Part shown: positions 1-6,394 of the stretch, piece by piece | Position numbering within the stretch: position 1 is the stretch's first letter | Layout of the letters: each line of letters starts with the position of its first letter | DNA from: Prevotella sp. 885 | GTDB taxonomy: Bacteria; Bacteroidota; Bacteroidia; Bacteroidales; Bacteroidaceae | Direction: 5' to 3' | Assembly: GCF_002265625.1 (NCBI RefSeq) | Contig: NZ_NOVE01000036.1 | Span: 1 to 39,257, forward strand | DNA length: 39,257 bases | Translations under genes and position numbers: made by a program | Notes under the pieces: model-generated | The model's database searches: none | Told to the model about the DNA's origin: nothing | What the model saw: only the letters and a program-made list of their open reading frames with translations

Positions 1-99
1 GAATCACTCAACTCCAAGCTTAAGGCATTTAGAGGCCAACTGCGTGGAGTTAGGGACATACCGTTCTTTTTCTATCGTGTATCGTTGATATTTGGGTAG
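1..99 (+). CDS. ISAon1/ISL3-type transposase, C-terminal fragment
   Basis: The first 33 codons, open from the window edge to a TAG at 97-99, read ESLNSKLKAFRGQLRGVRDI followed by PFFFYRVSLIFG. This is the typical C-terminal tail of ISL3-like DDE transposases of the ISAon1 group found throughout Bacteroidetes, in which the E of ESxN is expected to be the last catalytic acid. Only the 3' end of the gene lies in the window. A related but clearly different tail is found at the opposite edge (39155-39256), on the other strand. Family assignment is by recognition of the motif pattern and was not searched. Confidence 0.75.
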   Translation, partial: ESLNSKLKAFRGQLRGVRDIPFFFYRVSLIFG

Positions 100-127
100 G
101 GATGCCACGGACTTTATCGGATGAGCC
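1..127 (+). mobile_element. 3' end of an ISAon1-like insertion sequence
   Basis: After the transposase stop, the stretch CCACGGACTTTATCGGATGAGCC (within 105-127) matches the stretch after the transposase stop in the IS at the right edge of the window, CCACACACTTTTTCAGGTGAGCC in minus-strand sense. I take TGAGCC (122-127) as close to the IS end. The boundary may extend up to about 12 bases further because a short T/C-rich stretch after it is also similar in both copies. Confidence 0.6.
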
Positions 128-846
128 CATTTTTCCCAATTTTGGAACTTGCTTCATGGACTACGAAAAAATGCAGGATTAGGGTCTGTATTACTTCTCC
201 TAAAAAGATATTGATAGAGAAAACGATAAAGGACCAAAACAATGAGGTCGTAAAACGATATGTGAATGAATATAAAAATAGCATTAGAGAATCTGACTAT
301 ACCCATGAAGAAGTAGAAATAATAAAAGAGCATCTAAGAAAAGCATCACATATGGTGAATGGCTATGCAGCCTCTTATTATGGAACTTCCAATGTAGGAG
401 CAGCTATACATCGAAGTAAATATGAGAATGGAGGGGATTTTCCGGATTTCCTGTTAAAAAAGACCTTGTCTATGTTTGGGAAGAAATTCGGAGATGTTAA
501 ATTTGATTTAGTACTATACTTGCCTCCAACTAAATCTGGAGATCTTGTAAAGAACTTTGCCATGAAGTTTGCAAGTGTAATAAGCGTTCCTATAAGTCAT
601 GCTTTGAAAAAGGTGCGTGTAACACAAGAACAGAAGATATTTCAGAATTTATACAGCAAACGTGAAAATGTATTGGGTGCATTTGATATAGAGGATGGCA
701 TAATCAAAGGTAAAACAATACTCTTGATAGATGATATATACGATAGTGGCGCAACACTAAAAGAAGTTGGTAATTTATTAACACGAAAAGGAGCAACATA
801 TATTGTTCCTATCGTTATAGCAAAAACTGTAGGAGGTACATTATGA
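121..846 (+). CDS. phosphoribosyltransferase-domain protein, ShosT-like (possibly 5'-truncated)
   Basis: This 241-aa protein has a type I phosphoribosyltransferase domain in its C-terminal half. The PRPP-binding loop is LLIDDIYDSGAT at residues 201-212, and the stretch LPPTKSGDLVKNFA near 134-147 with a QK-x-Y-K-x-N pattern near 171-183 resembles ComF-type PRTases. It overlaps the following DprA-like gene by four bases (ATGA), so the two are translationally coupled. A PRTase next to a DprA homologue is the known layout of ShosTA, in which the PRTase is the toxin and the DprA-like protein the antitoxin, with a reported role in phage defence. The only ATG upstream of the domain (121) lies inside the terminal sequence of the IS, so the first ~20 residues are probably not native. 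It could also be the surviving C-terminal part of a longer PRTase fusion. The gene is AT-rich compared with the rest of the window. Confidence 0.7.
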   Translation: MSPFFPILELASWTTKKCRIRVCITSPKKILIEKTIKDQNNEVVKRYVNEYKNSIRESDYTHEEVEIIKEHLRKASHMVNGYAASYYGTSNVGAAIHRSKYENGGDFPDFLLKKTLSMFGKKFGDVKFDLVLYLPPTKSGDLVKNFAMKFASVISVPISHALKKVRVTQEQKIFQNLYSKRENVLGAFDIEDGIIKGKTILLIDDIYDSGATLKEVGNLLTRKGATYIVPIVIAKTVGGTL

Positions 847-1964
847 ACAAACAAGAATTGACATATTGGATAACGCTTGCATTGATTCCTAAGATGTGGA
901 CCAAGCGTAAGAATGAGATATATGTAAACTGTTTTCAACACGTTCCACAAATATCCATAATAGAATTGTTTGAAAATTCTTCAAATTGGGATATTGTCGG
1001 GCTAAATGAAACTGAGAAAATTCAGTTTGAAGAAGCAAGGCATCAATTGGCAAACAACTCATTTCTCGTGGAAGACTTAATGTCTCAAGGGTATGACATA
1101 TTACCTGTAACTCATGAAGAGTACCCTAAGCTTCTGAAAAAAAATTTAAAGTTTAATGCTCCTGTTGTCATATATATAAAAGGGAACAAATCGCTGTTGA
1201 AAGAAGAGTCTATTGCTATTGTAGGGTCACGAAGTGCCAATGAGAAGTCTTTAGCTTTCACAGAAAATATAGCAAGGAAAGCTGTGATAGATAACAAGGT
1301 CATTGTCAGTGGTTTTGCAAAAGGAGTGGATCGCCAAGCTTTAGACTCAGCAATTAATGCAAATGGGAAAAGTATTATTGTGCTTCCACAGGGTATAATG
1401 ACTTTTGGCTCTGGCTTTAAACAATATCTAAAACATATCATTCAAGGAAATGTGTTGGTTATGAGTGCTTTTGCTCCCAAAGCGCCATGGTCAATAGAAT
1501 TCGCAATGGCACGTAATCCTATTATATATGGTATGGCATCAGAAATATTTGTAGCTCAAAGTGATGATAAAGGGGGAACTTGGGCTGGTGTGCTTGATGG
1601 TCTAAGAAAGAATCGTCCTATCTATGTCAGATATCCTGACAATAATGAAAAAAATGCAAATCGTTTACTTATTCAGAAAGGAGCATTCGCCGTAGATATA
1701 TGTGGAAAGACTTTAACCCTTAGCCCTAATGAACAAAAAACTCCTAAACAGTTAGAAAAAGACACACTGGATTCAAATATAATTGCAGTATTAAAAAGTG
1801 TCGAAATGATTTCCGCAAAAGAAATCATTAGCAAATTACACATAGATTGGAGAGATGACAAAATGAAACGCTATCTTGAGAAGATGTCGCAAGTGGAAAA
1901 AAAGAAGATAAAGAATAGAATTTATTATAATTTGAAAGGTAAAGCGCAACGAGAGCTGTTTTGA
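843..1964 (+). CDS. DprA/Smf-like protein, ShosA-like antitoxin
   Basis: This 373-aa protein carries a DprA Rossmann (SLOG) fold: VGSRSAN at residues 127-133, SGFAKGVDRQALDSAI at 156-171, LPQGI near 181-185, and a C-terminal half of the fold with APWSIEFAMARNPIIYGMAS. The tail (about 310-373) looks like a winged-helix region, as in housekeeping DprA. In transformation DprA loads RecA on incoming single strands, but this gene sits behind a PRTase gene, overlaps it by ATGA, and is in an AT-rich block beside an IS. That context fits the antitoxin half of a ShosTA-type pair much better than a housekeeping dprA. Assignment of the fold is confident; its role as antitoxin is inferred from gene order. 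Confidence 0.75.
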   Translation: MNKQELTYWITLALIPKMWTKRKNEIYVNCFQHVPQISIIELFENSSNWDIVGLNETEKIQFEEARHQLANNSFLVEDLMSQGYDILPVTHEEYPKLLKKNLKFNAPVVIYIKGNKSLLKEESIAIVGSRSANEKSLAFTENIARKAVIDNKVIVSGFAKGVDRQALDSAINANGKSIIVLPQGIMTFGSGFKQYLKHIIQGNVLVMSAFAPKAPWSIEFAMARNPIIYGMASEIFVAQSDDKGGTWAGVLDGLRKNRPIYVRYPDNNEKNANRLLIQKGAFAVDICGKTLTLSPNEQKTPKQLEKDTLDSNIIAVLKSVEMISAKEIISKLHIDWRDDKMKRYLEKMSQVEKKKIKNRIYYNLKGKAQRELF

Positions 1965-2010
1965 TGGCTCTAATAGACTTTTTTCAAGAATATCATACAA
2001 GGCCATTATG
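1963..2010 (+). other. possible start of a lost third gene after the DprA-like gene
   Basis: An ATG at 1963-1965 overlaps the TGA of the DprA-like gene (TGATG). It reads MALIDFFQEYHTRPL before the reading frame runs into the body of the next gene out of frame, ending at a TGA near 2092. The tight overlap and protein-like start suggest the beginning of a third gene of the AT-rich module that was lost where the base composition changes, near 2000. This is weak evidence; it may be chance. Confidence 0.25.
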
Positions 2011-3711
2011 CTCGAACTCGAACTACAACAATACCTCCGCCGTGAGTACCCACAAGAGAATGCTCGCTGTGAATGGAAGGAATATAAGAATCTGAAGAAC
2101 TCGTTCTGTGGGGACGAGAAAGACGATGTCATATCCTACGTGTCGGCTATCGCTAACATGGAGGGAGGACATCTTGTGATTGGTGTTAAGGACAAGACAC
2201 TTGAAATAGTTGGGACTGACATTTCAAGGCTTACCTTTAATGGGCAACCTGCAAATACACAGTCTGCAACTTTCAAACTGGCGGAACAATGCACTTATCT
2301 TTCTTCAGAAGGATTAAGCATAGAGGAGTTTGTAACAGAAGATACAGACAAGCGAGTATGGATAATACATATCCCAAAGCACTTGCCTCGCCGTCCTGTC
2401 CTTGCCCACAAGAAGGCATGGCAGCGGATAGAAGATTCTTTGGTTGAAATGACTAACGAAAGGATGAGTGTCATCCTCGAAGAGCCAATCTATACAGCTA
2501 AGGATTGGTCTGCCGAGATTGTATCTGATGCTACAATAGACGATTTGGATGAGGTTGCTATTGCCAAGGCTAGAATGATGTTCAAGAAGGTTCATAGTCG
2601 CATACCTACGGAAGAAGTGAACGCTTGGAGCGTTCAGACATTCCTTGGCAAGTGTGGTCTGATACGGAATGGGGGTATTACTCGTGCTGCCATTATATTG
2701 CTTGGCAAATACGAGTCAGCCTTCAAGTTGCGTCCTGCTGTTGCACAGGTGACTTGGACACGAAGAGATGAAAAACAGGATGTTGTGGACTACGAACACT
2801 TCACGGTTCCGTTCATATTGACGGTGGATGAAATTCTCTCAAAGATTGAAAATCTGACATTGCGTGAGATGCCTGGAGGTACGCTGTTCCCCGACACGAT
2901 GAAGCAGTATGATGACTATACCATTCGTGAAGCTCTTCATAACTGCATTGCTCATCAGGACTATACGCTTCAGCAGCGCATTAACTTTGTGGAGAATCCT
3001 GGCTACCTGTATTATTCCAACGCTGGCACATTCATTCCTGGCACCTTGGAGAACGCTTTGAGGAACGAAGAGCCGCAAACGCATTTCCGCAATGAATGTC
3101 TTTGCAGAGCTATGGTTGACTTTAACATGATTGATACCGTAAGCCGTGGTATCAAGAAAATGTTCAATGAGCAATGGCGCAGACATTTTCCTATGCCTGA
3201 CTATGAAATTGACCAGATAAAGAAGAAAGTCGTTGTCCGCATCTATGGCAATGAAATCAACAAACGATACACTGATTTGTTGAAGACAAACGACACTCTT
3301 TCTCTATGGGATTGCATCTCGCTTGACGCAGTACAGAAAGGAAGAACTATTCATGAAGACGTTGCCCAAGACTTGCTAAAACGTGGACTTATAGAAGGTG
3401 AGGCTCCCCATTACAGCATTTCTCTTAGCATTGCAAAGAATACTAACCAACTGCCTTCTTATACAAAAACGAAAGGATTGGATAAGGAGAGGTTGCGTCA
3501 AATGGTTCTACAATATCTCAGCAATGCTGGTGAAGAAGGTGCCAAGCGAGATAGTATATACGAATATCTCAAAGATGTGCTTCCAGCCAATAAGACGGAA
3601 GAGCAACAACTTCGCTATGTTGGCAGACTATTAGTAGAATTAGATGAAGATGAACAGATAGACAGAATAGGTTTGAGATGGATATTGAAAGACTATAATC
3701 GGTCGGTTTAA
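2008..3711 (+). CDS. AlbA_2/Schlafen-type ATP-binding regulator with HATPase domain
   Basis: This 567-aa protein begins with an AlbA_2 (Schlafen AAA_4-like) domain: EWKEYKNLKNSF near residues 22-33 and ISYVSAIANMEGGHLVIGV near 42-60. The central part has the HATPase_c_4 pattern (TIREALHNCIAHQDY and NAGTFIPG, about residues 308-345), and the C-terminus looks like winged helices. Proteins of this build are common in Bacteroidetes accessory regions and are annotated as putative DNA-binding regulators or ATP-dependent helicase-like proteins; some members are found with defence genes. No exact function can be given. The ATG at 2008 is the first in frame. Codon use is closer to the rest of the window than that of the preceding AT-rich pair. 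Confidence 0.8.
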   Translation: MLELELQQYLRREYPQENARCEWKEYKNLKNSFCGDEKDDVISYVSAIANMEGGHLVIGVKDKTLEIVGTDISRLTFNGQPANTQSATFKLAEQCTYLSSEGLSIEEFVTEDTDKRVWIIHIPKHLPRRPVLAHKKAWQRIEDSLVEMTNERMSVILEEPIYTAKDWSAEIVSDATIDDLDEVAIAKARMMFKKVHSRIPTEEVNAWSVQTFLGKCGLIRNGGITRAAIILLGKYESAFKLRPAVAQVTWTRRDEKQDVVDYEHFTVPFILTVDEILSKIENLTLREMPGGTLFPDTMKQYDDYTIREALHNCIAHQDYTLQQRINFVENPGYLYYSNAGTFIPGTLENALRNEEPQTHFRNECLCRAMVDFNMIDTVSRGIKKMFNEQWRRHFPMPDYEIDQIKKKVVVRIYGNEINKRYTDLLKTNDTLSLWDCISLDAVQKGRTIHEDVAQDLLKRGLIEGEAPHYSISLSIAKNTNQLPSYTKTKGLDKERLRQMVLQYLSNAGEEGAKRDSIYEYLKDVLPANKTEEQQLRYVGRLLVELDEDEQIDRIGLRWILKDYNRSV

Positions 3712-3776
3712 TCATAATCCGACCGAAAAATCCCCAATCCGACCGAAAATCCGACCGTTTGACGATGTTCCGACCG
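3700..3776 (+). repeat. CCGACCG iteron cluster
   Basis: CCGACCG occurs at 3719-3725, 3739-3745, 3751-3757 and 3770-3776, mostly as TCCGACCGAAAA, and once inverted (CGGTCGG) at 3700-3706 across the end of the preceding gene. The spacings are 20, 12 and 19 bases. The cluster lies in the gap before the XRE regulator at 3842, so it could be an operator array. It could also be a decayed repetitive C-terminal tail of the preceding protein, since other frames read PTEN-like repeats. Confidence 0.6.
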
Positions 3777-3841
3777 AAAACAGCCCAATAGAACGGTATG
3801 TCTGACACAGATATTCAATCCAAACCCAAAGAAAAAGAAAT

Positions 3842-4135
3842 ATGTTATTAGGAAACAAGATAAGGTCTCTTAGAGACGAACAAGGAATATTGCAGCGACA
3901 AGTAGCTGCATACTTAGAAATAGACACACCTATGTTCAGCAAGATTGAACGTGGCGATAGGCGAGCAAAGAGAAGCCAAGTAATTCAAATGGCAACATAC
4001 TTCAAAGTGGATGAAAAGGAAATGCTCACCCTTTGGCTTGCCGACAAAGTATTGGATGCTTTGGAGGGTGAAGACGAATTGAAACTTACAGCCATTGAAA
4101 CAGCAAAAGACGAGTTAATGGATGTTAATCGCTAA
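3842..4135 (+). CDS. XRE-family helix-turn-helix regulator
   Basis: This 97-aa protein has a complete HTH_3 domain in its N-terminal two thirds: IRSLRDEQGILQRQVAAYLE, then the recognition-helix region TPMFSKIERGDRRAKRSQVI. The C-terminal ~30 residues are acidic and probably helical. Similar small XRE proteins in Bacteroidetes often stand beside restriction-modification genes as controllers, but no methyltransferase or nuclease is present here. It lies 130 bases after the AlbA_2 gene, just behind the CCGACCG cluster, which is a plausible target. Which genes it controls cannot be read from the sequence. Confidence 0.8.
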   Translation: MLLGNKIRSLRDEQGILQRQVAAYLEIDTPMFSKIERGDRRAKRSQVIQMATYFKVDEKEMLTLWLADKVLDALEGEDELKLTAIETAKDELMDVNR

Positions 4136-4161
4136 CATGTACTTCTTGCCTTCCAACCTAT

Positions 4162-4550
4162 ACAATATTTGCATTTCTAACGCTCAATACTCCTCGTTCA
4201 GCGCACTAAGAAATCTTTGGTGCGAAATTCTTGAGTTTTGAGCGTGCAGCGATAGCATACTGACACACAGATGATTATGCAATCAAGAAAGAAAGTGTGC
4301 AATGGATGACAAAGCAAAACAAGCATCTTTGGGTTGCTATAGAGCCACTTTCACACTCCAATACTGCCTCTATTATCATACAATACAGCTCTTTTGCACT
4401 CTTATAGCGTTACTATTGGAGTGCAAAAGAGGCTGTATTGATAAATCAAGGTGTCAGAAGCGCAACATAAACCATAAAAAACGGCTCTCAAAAACTCTAT
4501 AATCATTTTTTATTTTGTAACAGGTTTTTACTCTTTGTACAATATTTGCA
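4162..4550 (+). repeat. structured noncoding repeat element, copy A
   Basis: This ~389-bp stretch without a credible gene is closely similar along its length to 37030-37420, in the same orientation. Shared anchors include ACAATATTTGCAT at the left, GAAATTCTTGAGTTTTGAGC, GGGTTGCTATAGAGCCACTT, and TTTTTATTTTGTAACAG near the right end. Copy A ends with a second ACAATATTTGCA (4539-4550). It contains an inverted repeat, 4381-4401 against 4419-4440, with 21 paired bases and one bulged base. The two copies differ in the hairpin sequence but both keep a hairpin at this place. Small ORFs here (for example 4302-4502) have no protein-like features. Confidence 0.75.
4381..4440 (+). other. long hairpin in copy A
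   Basis: The left arm starts CAATACAGCTCTTTTGCACTC (4381-4401) and the right arm GAGTGCAAAAGAGGCTGTATTG (about 4419-4440) is its reverse complement except for one extra base. The loop is about 18 bases. There is no T-run after it, so it does not look like an ordinary terminator. Confidence 0.7.
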
Positions 4551-4568
4551 TGGACTGCAGATGCCGTC

Positions 4569-4597
4569 AGAATTAGGAATTAGGAGTTTTGAATTGA
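4569..4597 (+). repeat. AATTC/AACTC-type simple repeat
   Basis: In minus-strand sense this stretch reads CAATTCAAAACTCC followed by TAATTCCTAATTC. It belongs to the same simple-repeat type as 8001-8033 and 35388-35420 in this window. Such strings of AATTC/AACTC units are widespread in Bacteroidales. Confidence 0.5.
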
Positions 4598-4624
4598 TAG
4601 AACAATTTGCCTGGACAACGAAGG

Positions 4625-4679
4625 GATGCAGTCTATACACTGCATCTTTTAACGGAATTATGCAGTGTACGGACTGCAT
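4625..4679 (+). other. two successive GATGCAGT/ACTGCATC hairpins
   Basis: GATGCAGT (4625-4632) pairs with ACTGCATC (4639-4646), and ATGCAGT (4660-4666) pairs with ACTGCAT (4673-4679). Both arms use the same heptamer, so alternative pairings are possible. They lie between structured repeat A and the 33-bp iterations, upstream of the DUF4143 ATPase gene. Confidence 0.55.
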
Positions 4680-4706
4680 CTTTACGGAAAAGATACGGTT
4701 TAGCTC

Positions 4707-4805
4707 TTGCCTATGCTTTAGGAAGATTTAATCTCAGTTTTGCCTATGTTTTAGGAAAGTTTTACCCTTATTTTGCCTATGCTTTAGGAAATTATCGTTA
4801 TCTTT
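4707..4805 (+). repeat. three 33-bp iterations upstream of the ATPase gene
   Basis: TTGCCTATGCTTTAGGAA starts at 4707, recurs as TTGCCTATGTTTTAGGAA at 4740, and again at 4773, giving an exact 33-bp period. The last unit runs into the TATCTTTG promoter box at 4799-4806. Read as protein the units give an 11-residue repeat, but the frame is short and I regard the array as noncoding. A second threefold array with the same 33-bp period is at 37485-37583. Confidence 0.75.
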
Positions 4806-4806
4806 G
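4799..4806 (+). promoter_or_regulatory. Bacteroidetes -7 box of the DUF4143 ATPase gene
   Basis: TATCTTTG matches TAnnTTTG exactly and stands 26 bases before the ATG at 4833. A possible -33 TTTG at 4772-4775 is in the third 33-bp unit, about 3 bases further away than usual. Confidence 0.5.
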
Positions 4807-4832
4807 CAGAAAGAAACAACGATATAACCACT

Positions 4833-6179
4833 ATGATACACAGACAATTAATTGACGATCTTACAGAATGGAGCAAGCGCGAGAATCATAAGCCTCTTGT
4901 ACTGCGTGGTGCCCGTCAAGTAGGAAAGACTACATTGATTGACGAATTCAGCAAGCAATACGACTGTTACATAAAGCTGAATCTTGAGCAGAGTGCTGAT
5001 GCAATGGCATTCAGCATTTCAGACAACGTGTCAGAAATATTCCAATATCTGTGTCTGCAAAGAAAGATTGTTGTTGATAAAAACAAGCGCACCTTGCTGT
5101 TTATTGACGAGATTCAGAACGAGCCTAAGGCTGTAGGACTGTTACGCTATTTCTATGAAGAAATGCCGTGGCTGCACATCATCGCTGCCGGTTCAAGACT
5201 ACAGACGCTCATAAAGCAACGCATATCGTTCCCCGTAGGACGTGTGGAGTATATGTCGTTACGTCCTTGCTCGTTTCTGGAATTTCTGAACGCCACCGGA
5301 AACGAGCCTTTGGCTGAGATGATACGCCGACTGGACGTTTCGCCTATTTATCATGATATGCTCATAAGCCTTTTCAATCGCTATACGCTCGTCGGAGGAA
5401 TGCCCGAGGCGCTTGTGGAATATGCCGCTCATGAGGACGTGACAAGACTATCGCCTATCTATCGTTCTTTGCTAAACGGATATAACGAAGATGTGGAGAA
5501 ATATGCCAAGAACACCAATCAGGTGAACATCATACGCCATCTGCTCACACATGGTTGGGCTGAAGCAGGACAAACCATCACATTCAATCGTTTCGGAGGA
5601 AGCAACTACACGAGCAAGGAGGTGCACGAGGCGCTTGAAGTATTGCAGAAAGCTTTCCTTCTGAATCTCGACTATCCAATAACCACAGTAAAGGCTCCTA
5701 CGATTCCTGCCCTTACACGACAGCCCAAACTGATATGGCTCGACTCTGGCATAATGAATTTCTCGGTTGATATCCAGACAGAATACTTACAAAACCGATC
5801 TCTTCTGGATGTATGGAAAGGTCATGCTGCCGAGCAGATTGTCGCTCAAGAGCTACGCATAGTGCTCGACCGCAACTACAGAAACGAACAGTTCTTCTGG
5901 GTAAGAGACAAGAAAGGGGCTACAGCAGAAGTGGATTTCGTATGGCAACACCATGCATCCATCGTCCCAATAGAAGTAAAGTCAGGGACGAACGCTCACT
6001 TACGCTCACTACATTCTTTCATGGACACAGCCGACTCCACCGACATCGCTGTCAGAGTATGGCCTGGCAAATACGGAGTGGACGAGGTAACAACTCCTAA
6101 CGGCAAGACATTCAGACTATTAAACATCCCGTTCTATTATGTAGGAATGATAGACAAAATACTTGACAAGACACTATGA
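4833..6179 (+). CDS. AAA_14 / DUF4143 ATPase
   Basis: This 448-aa protein starts with an AAA_14 ATPase domain: Walker A GARQVGKTT at residues 26-34 and Walker B LLFIDEIQN near 87-95. The C-terminal DUF4143 part ends in a PD-(D/E)XK-like pattern, EVDFVW followed by VPIEVKSG, near residues 370-390. The length is typical of this very common Bacteroidales family, which occurs in many copies per genome and whose cellular role is not settled. The ATG at 4833 is well placed behind a TATCTTTG box. Upstream lie the 33-bp iterations and structured repeat A. The second copy of that upstream region (37030-37585) has no such gene behind it. Confidence 0.9.
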   Translation: MIHRQLIDDLTEWSKRENHKPLVLRGARQVGKTTLIDEFSKQYDCYIKLNLEQSADAMAFSISDNVSEIFQYLCLQRKIVVDKNKRTLLFIDEIQNEPKAVGLLRYFYEEMPWLHIIAAGSRLQTLIKQRISFPVGRVEYMSLRPCSFLEFLNATGNEPLAEMIRRLDVSPIYHDMLISLFNRYTLVGGMPEALVEYAAHEDVTRLSPIYRSLLNGYNEDVEKYAKNTNQVNIIRHLLTHGWAEAGQTITFNRFGGSNYTSKEVHEALEVLQKAFLLNLDYPITTVKAPTIPALTRQPKLIWLDSGIMNFSVDIQTEYLQNRSLLDVWKGHAAEQIVAQELRIVLDRNYRNEQFFWVRDKKGATAEVDFVWQHHASIVPIEVKSGTNAHLRSLHSFMDTADSTDIAVRVWPGKYGVDEVTTPNGKTFRLLNIPFYYVGMIDKILDKTL

Positions 6180-6265
6180 CCATAACTGAACAATTCATTT
6201 ACGGCAAGCATACTGCTACTGACTGTGAGGACGGCATTGTAATTACACCTCACTATATTTTTTAG
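6176..6265 (+). pseudogene. 29-codon gene remnant overlapping the ATPase stop
   Basis: ATG at 6176 overlaps the TGA of the ATPase gene and opens a 29-codon frame, MTITEQFIYGKHTATDCEDG then IVITPHYIF, closed by TAG at 6263. The pattern CEDGIVIT after a short lead resembles the N-terminus of PP2C-like phosphatase proteins of Bacteroidales, where the chain would continue with an IDG motif. Here it stops just before that point. I read it as the 5' remnant of a deleted gene that was translationally coupled to the ATPase. The family assignment is from memory of the motif and is uncertain. Confidence 0.4.
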
Positions 6266-6320
6266 ACAAAAAATACAGCAATAAAATGTTCTGGTTAGAA
6301 TATCTTGTTAATATATAACC

Positions 6321-6358
6321 CCATTCTTATCCCCTCGAATTCGAGGGGGTAAGAATGG
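6321..6358. terminator. 38-bp near-perfect palindrome
   Basis: The left arm CCATTCTTATCCCCTCGAA (6321-6339) and the right arm TTCGAGGGGGTAAGAATGG (6340-6358) are complementary with one G-T pair and no loop. It lies 37 bases after the stop of the minus-strand SDR gene, so it may end that transcript, but no T-run follows on either strand. Confidence 0.5.
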
Positions 6359-6394
6359 AAACATATTGATACGGCGGAACGTATTCTATTTCCT

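Noticed and set aside
843..1964. housekeeping dprA for competence
   Set aside because: The gene is coupled to a PRTase gene in an AT-rich IS-flanked block, which fits the ShosTA pair better; it cannot be fully excluded.
4302..4502. 66-codon open frame in structured repeat A
   Set aside because: It lies across the inverted repeat, has no counterpart frame in copy B, and its composition is not protein-like.
4707..4805. CRISPR array
   Set aside because: Only three units, no spacers of uniform length between identical repeats, and no cas genes; the same holds for 37485-37583.
4607..4855. 82-codon frame with an 11-residue repeat (FAYALG)
   Set aside because: The repeat comes from the 33-bp iterations, the frame overlaps the promoter and start of the ATPase gene, and the second array is not an open frame of this type.
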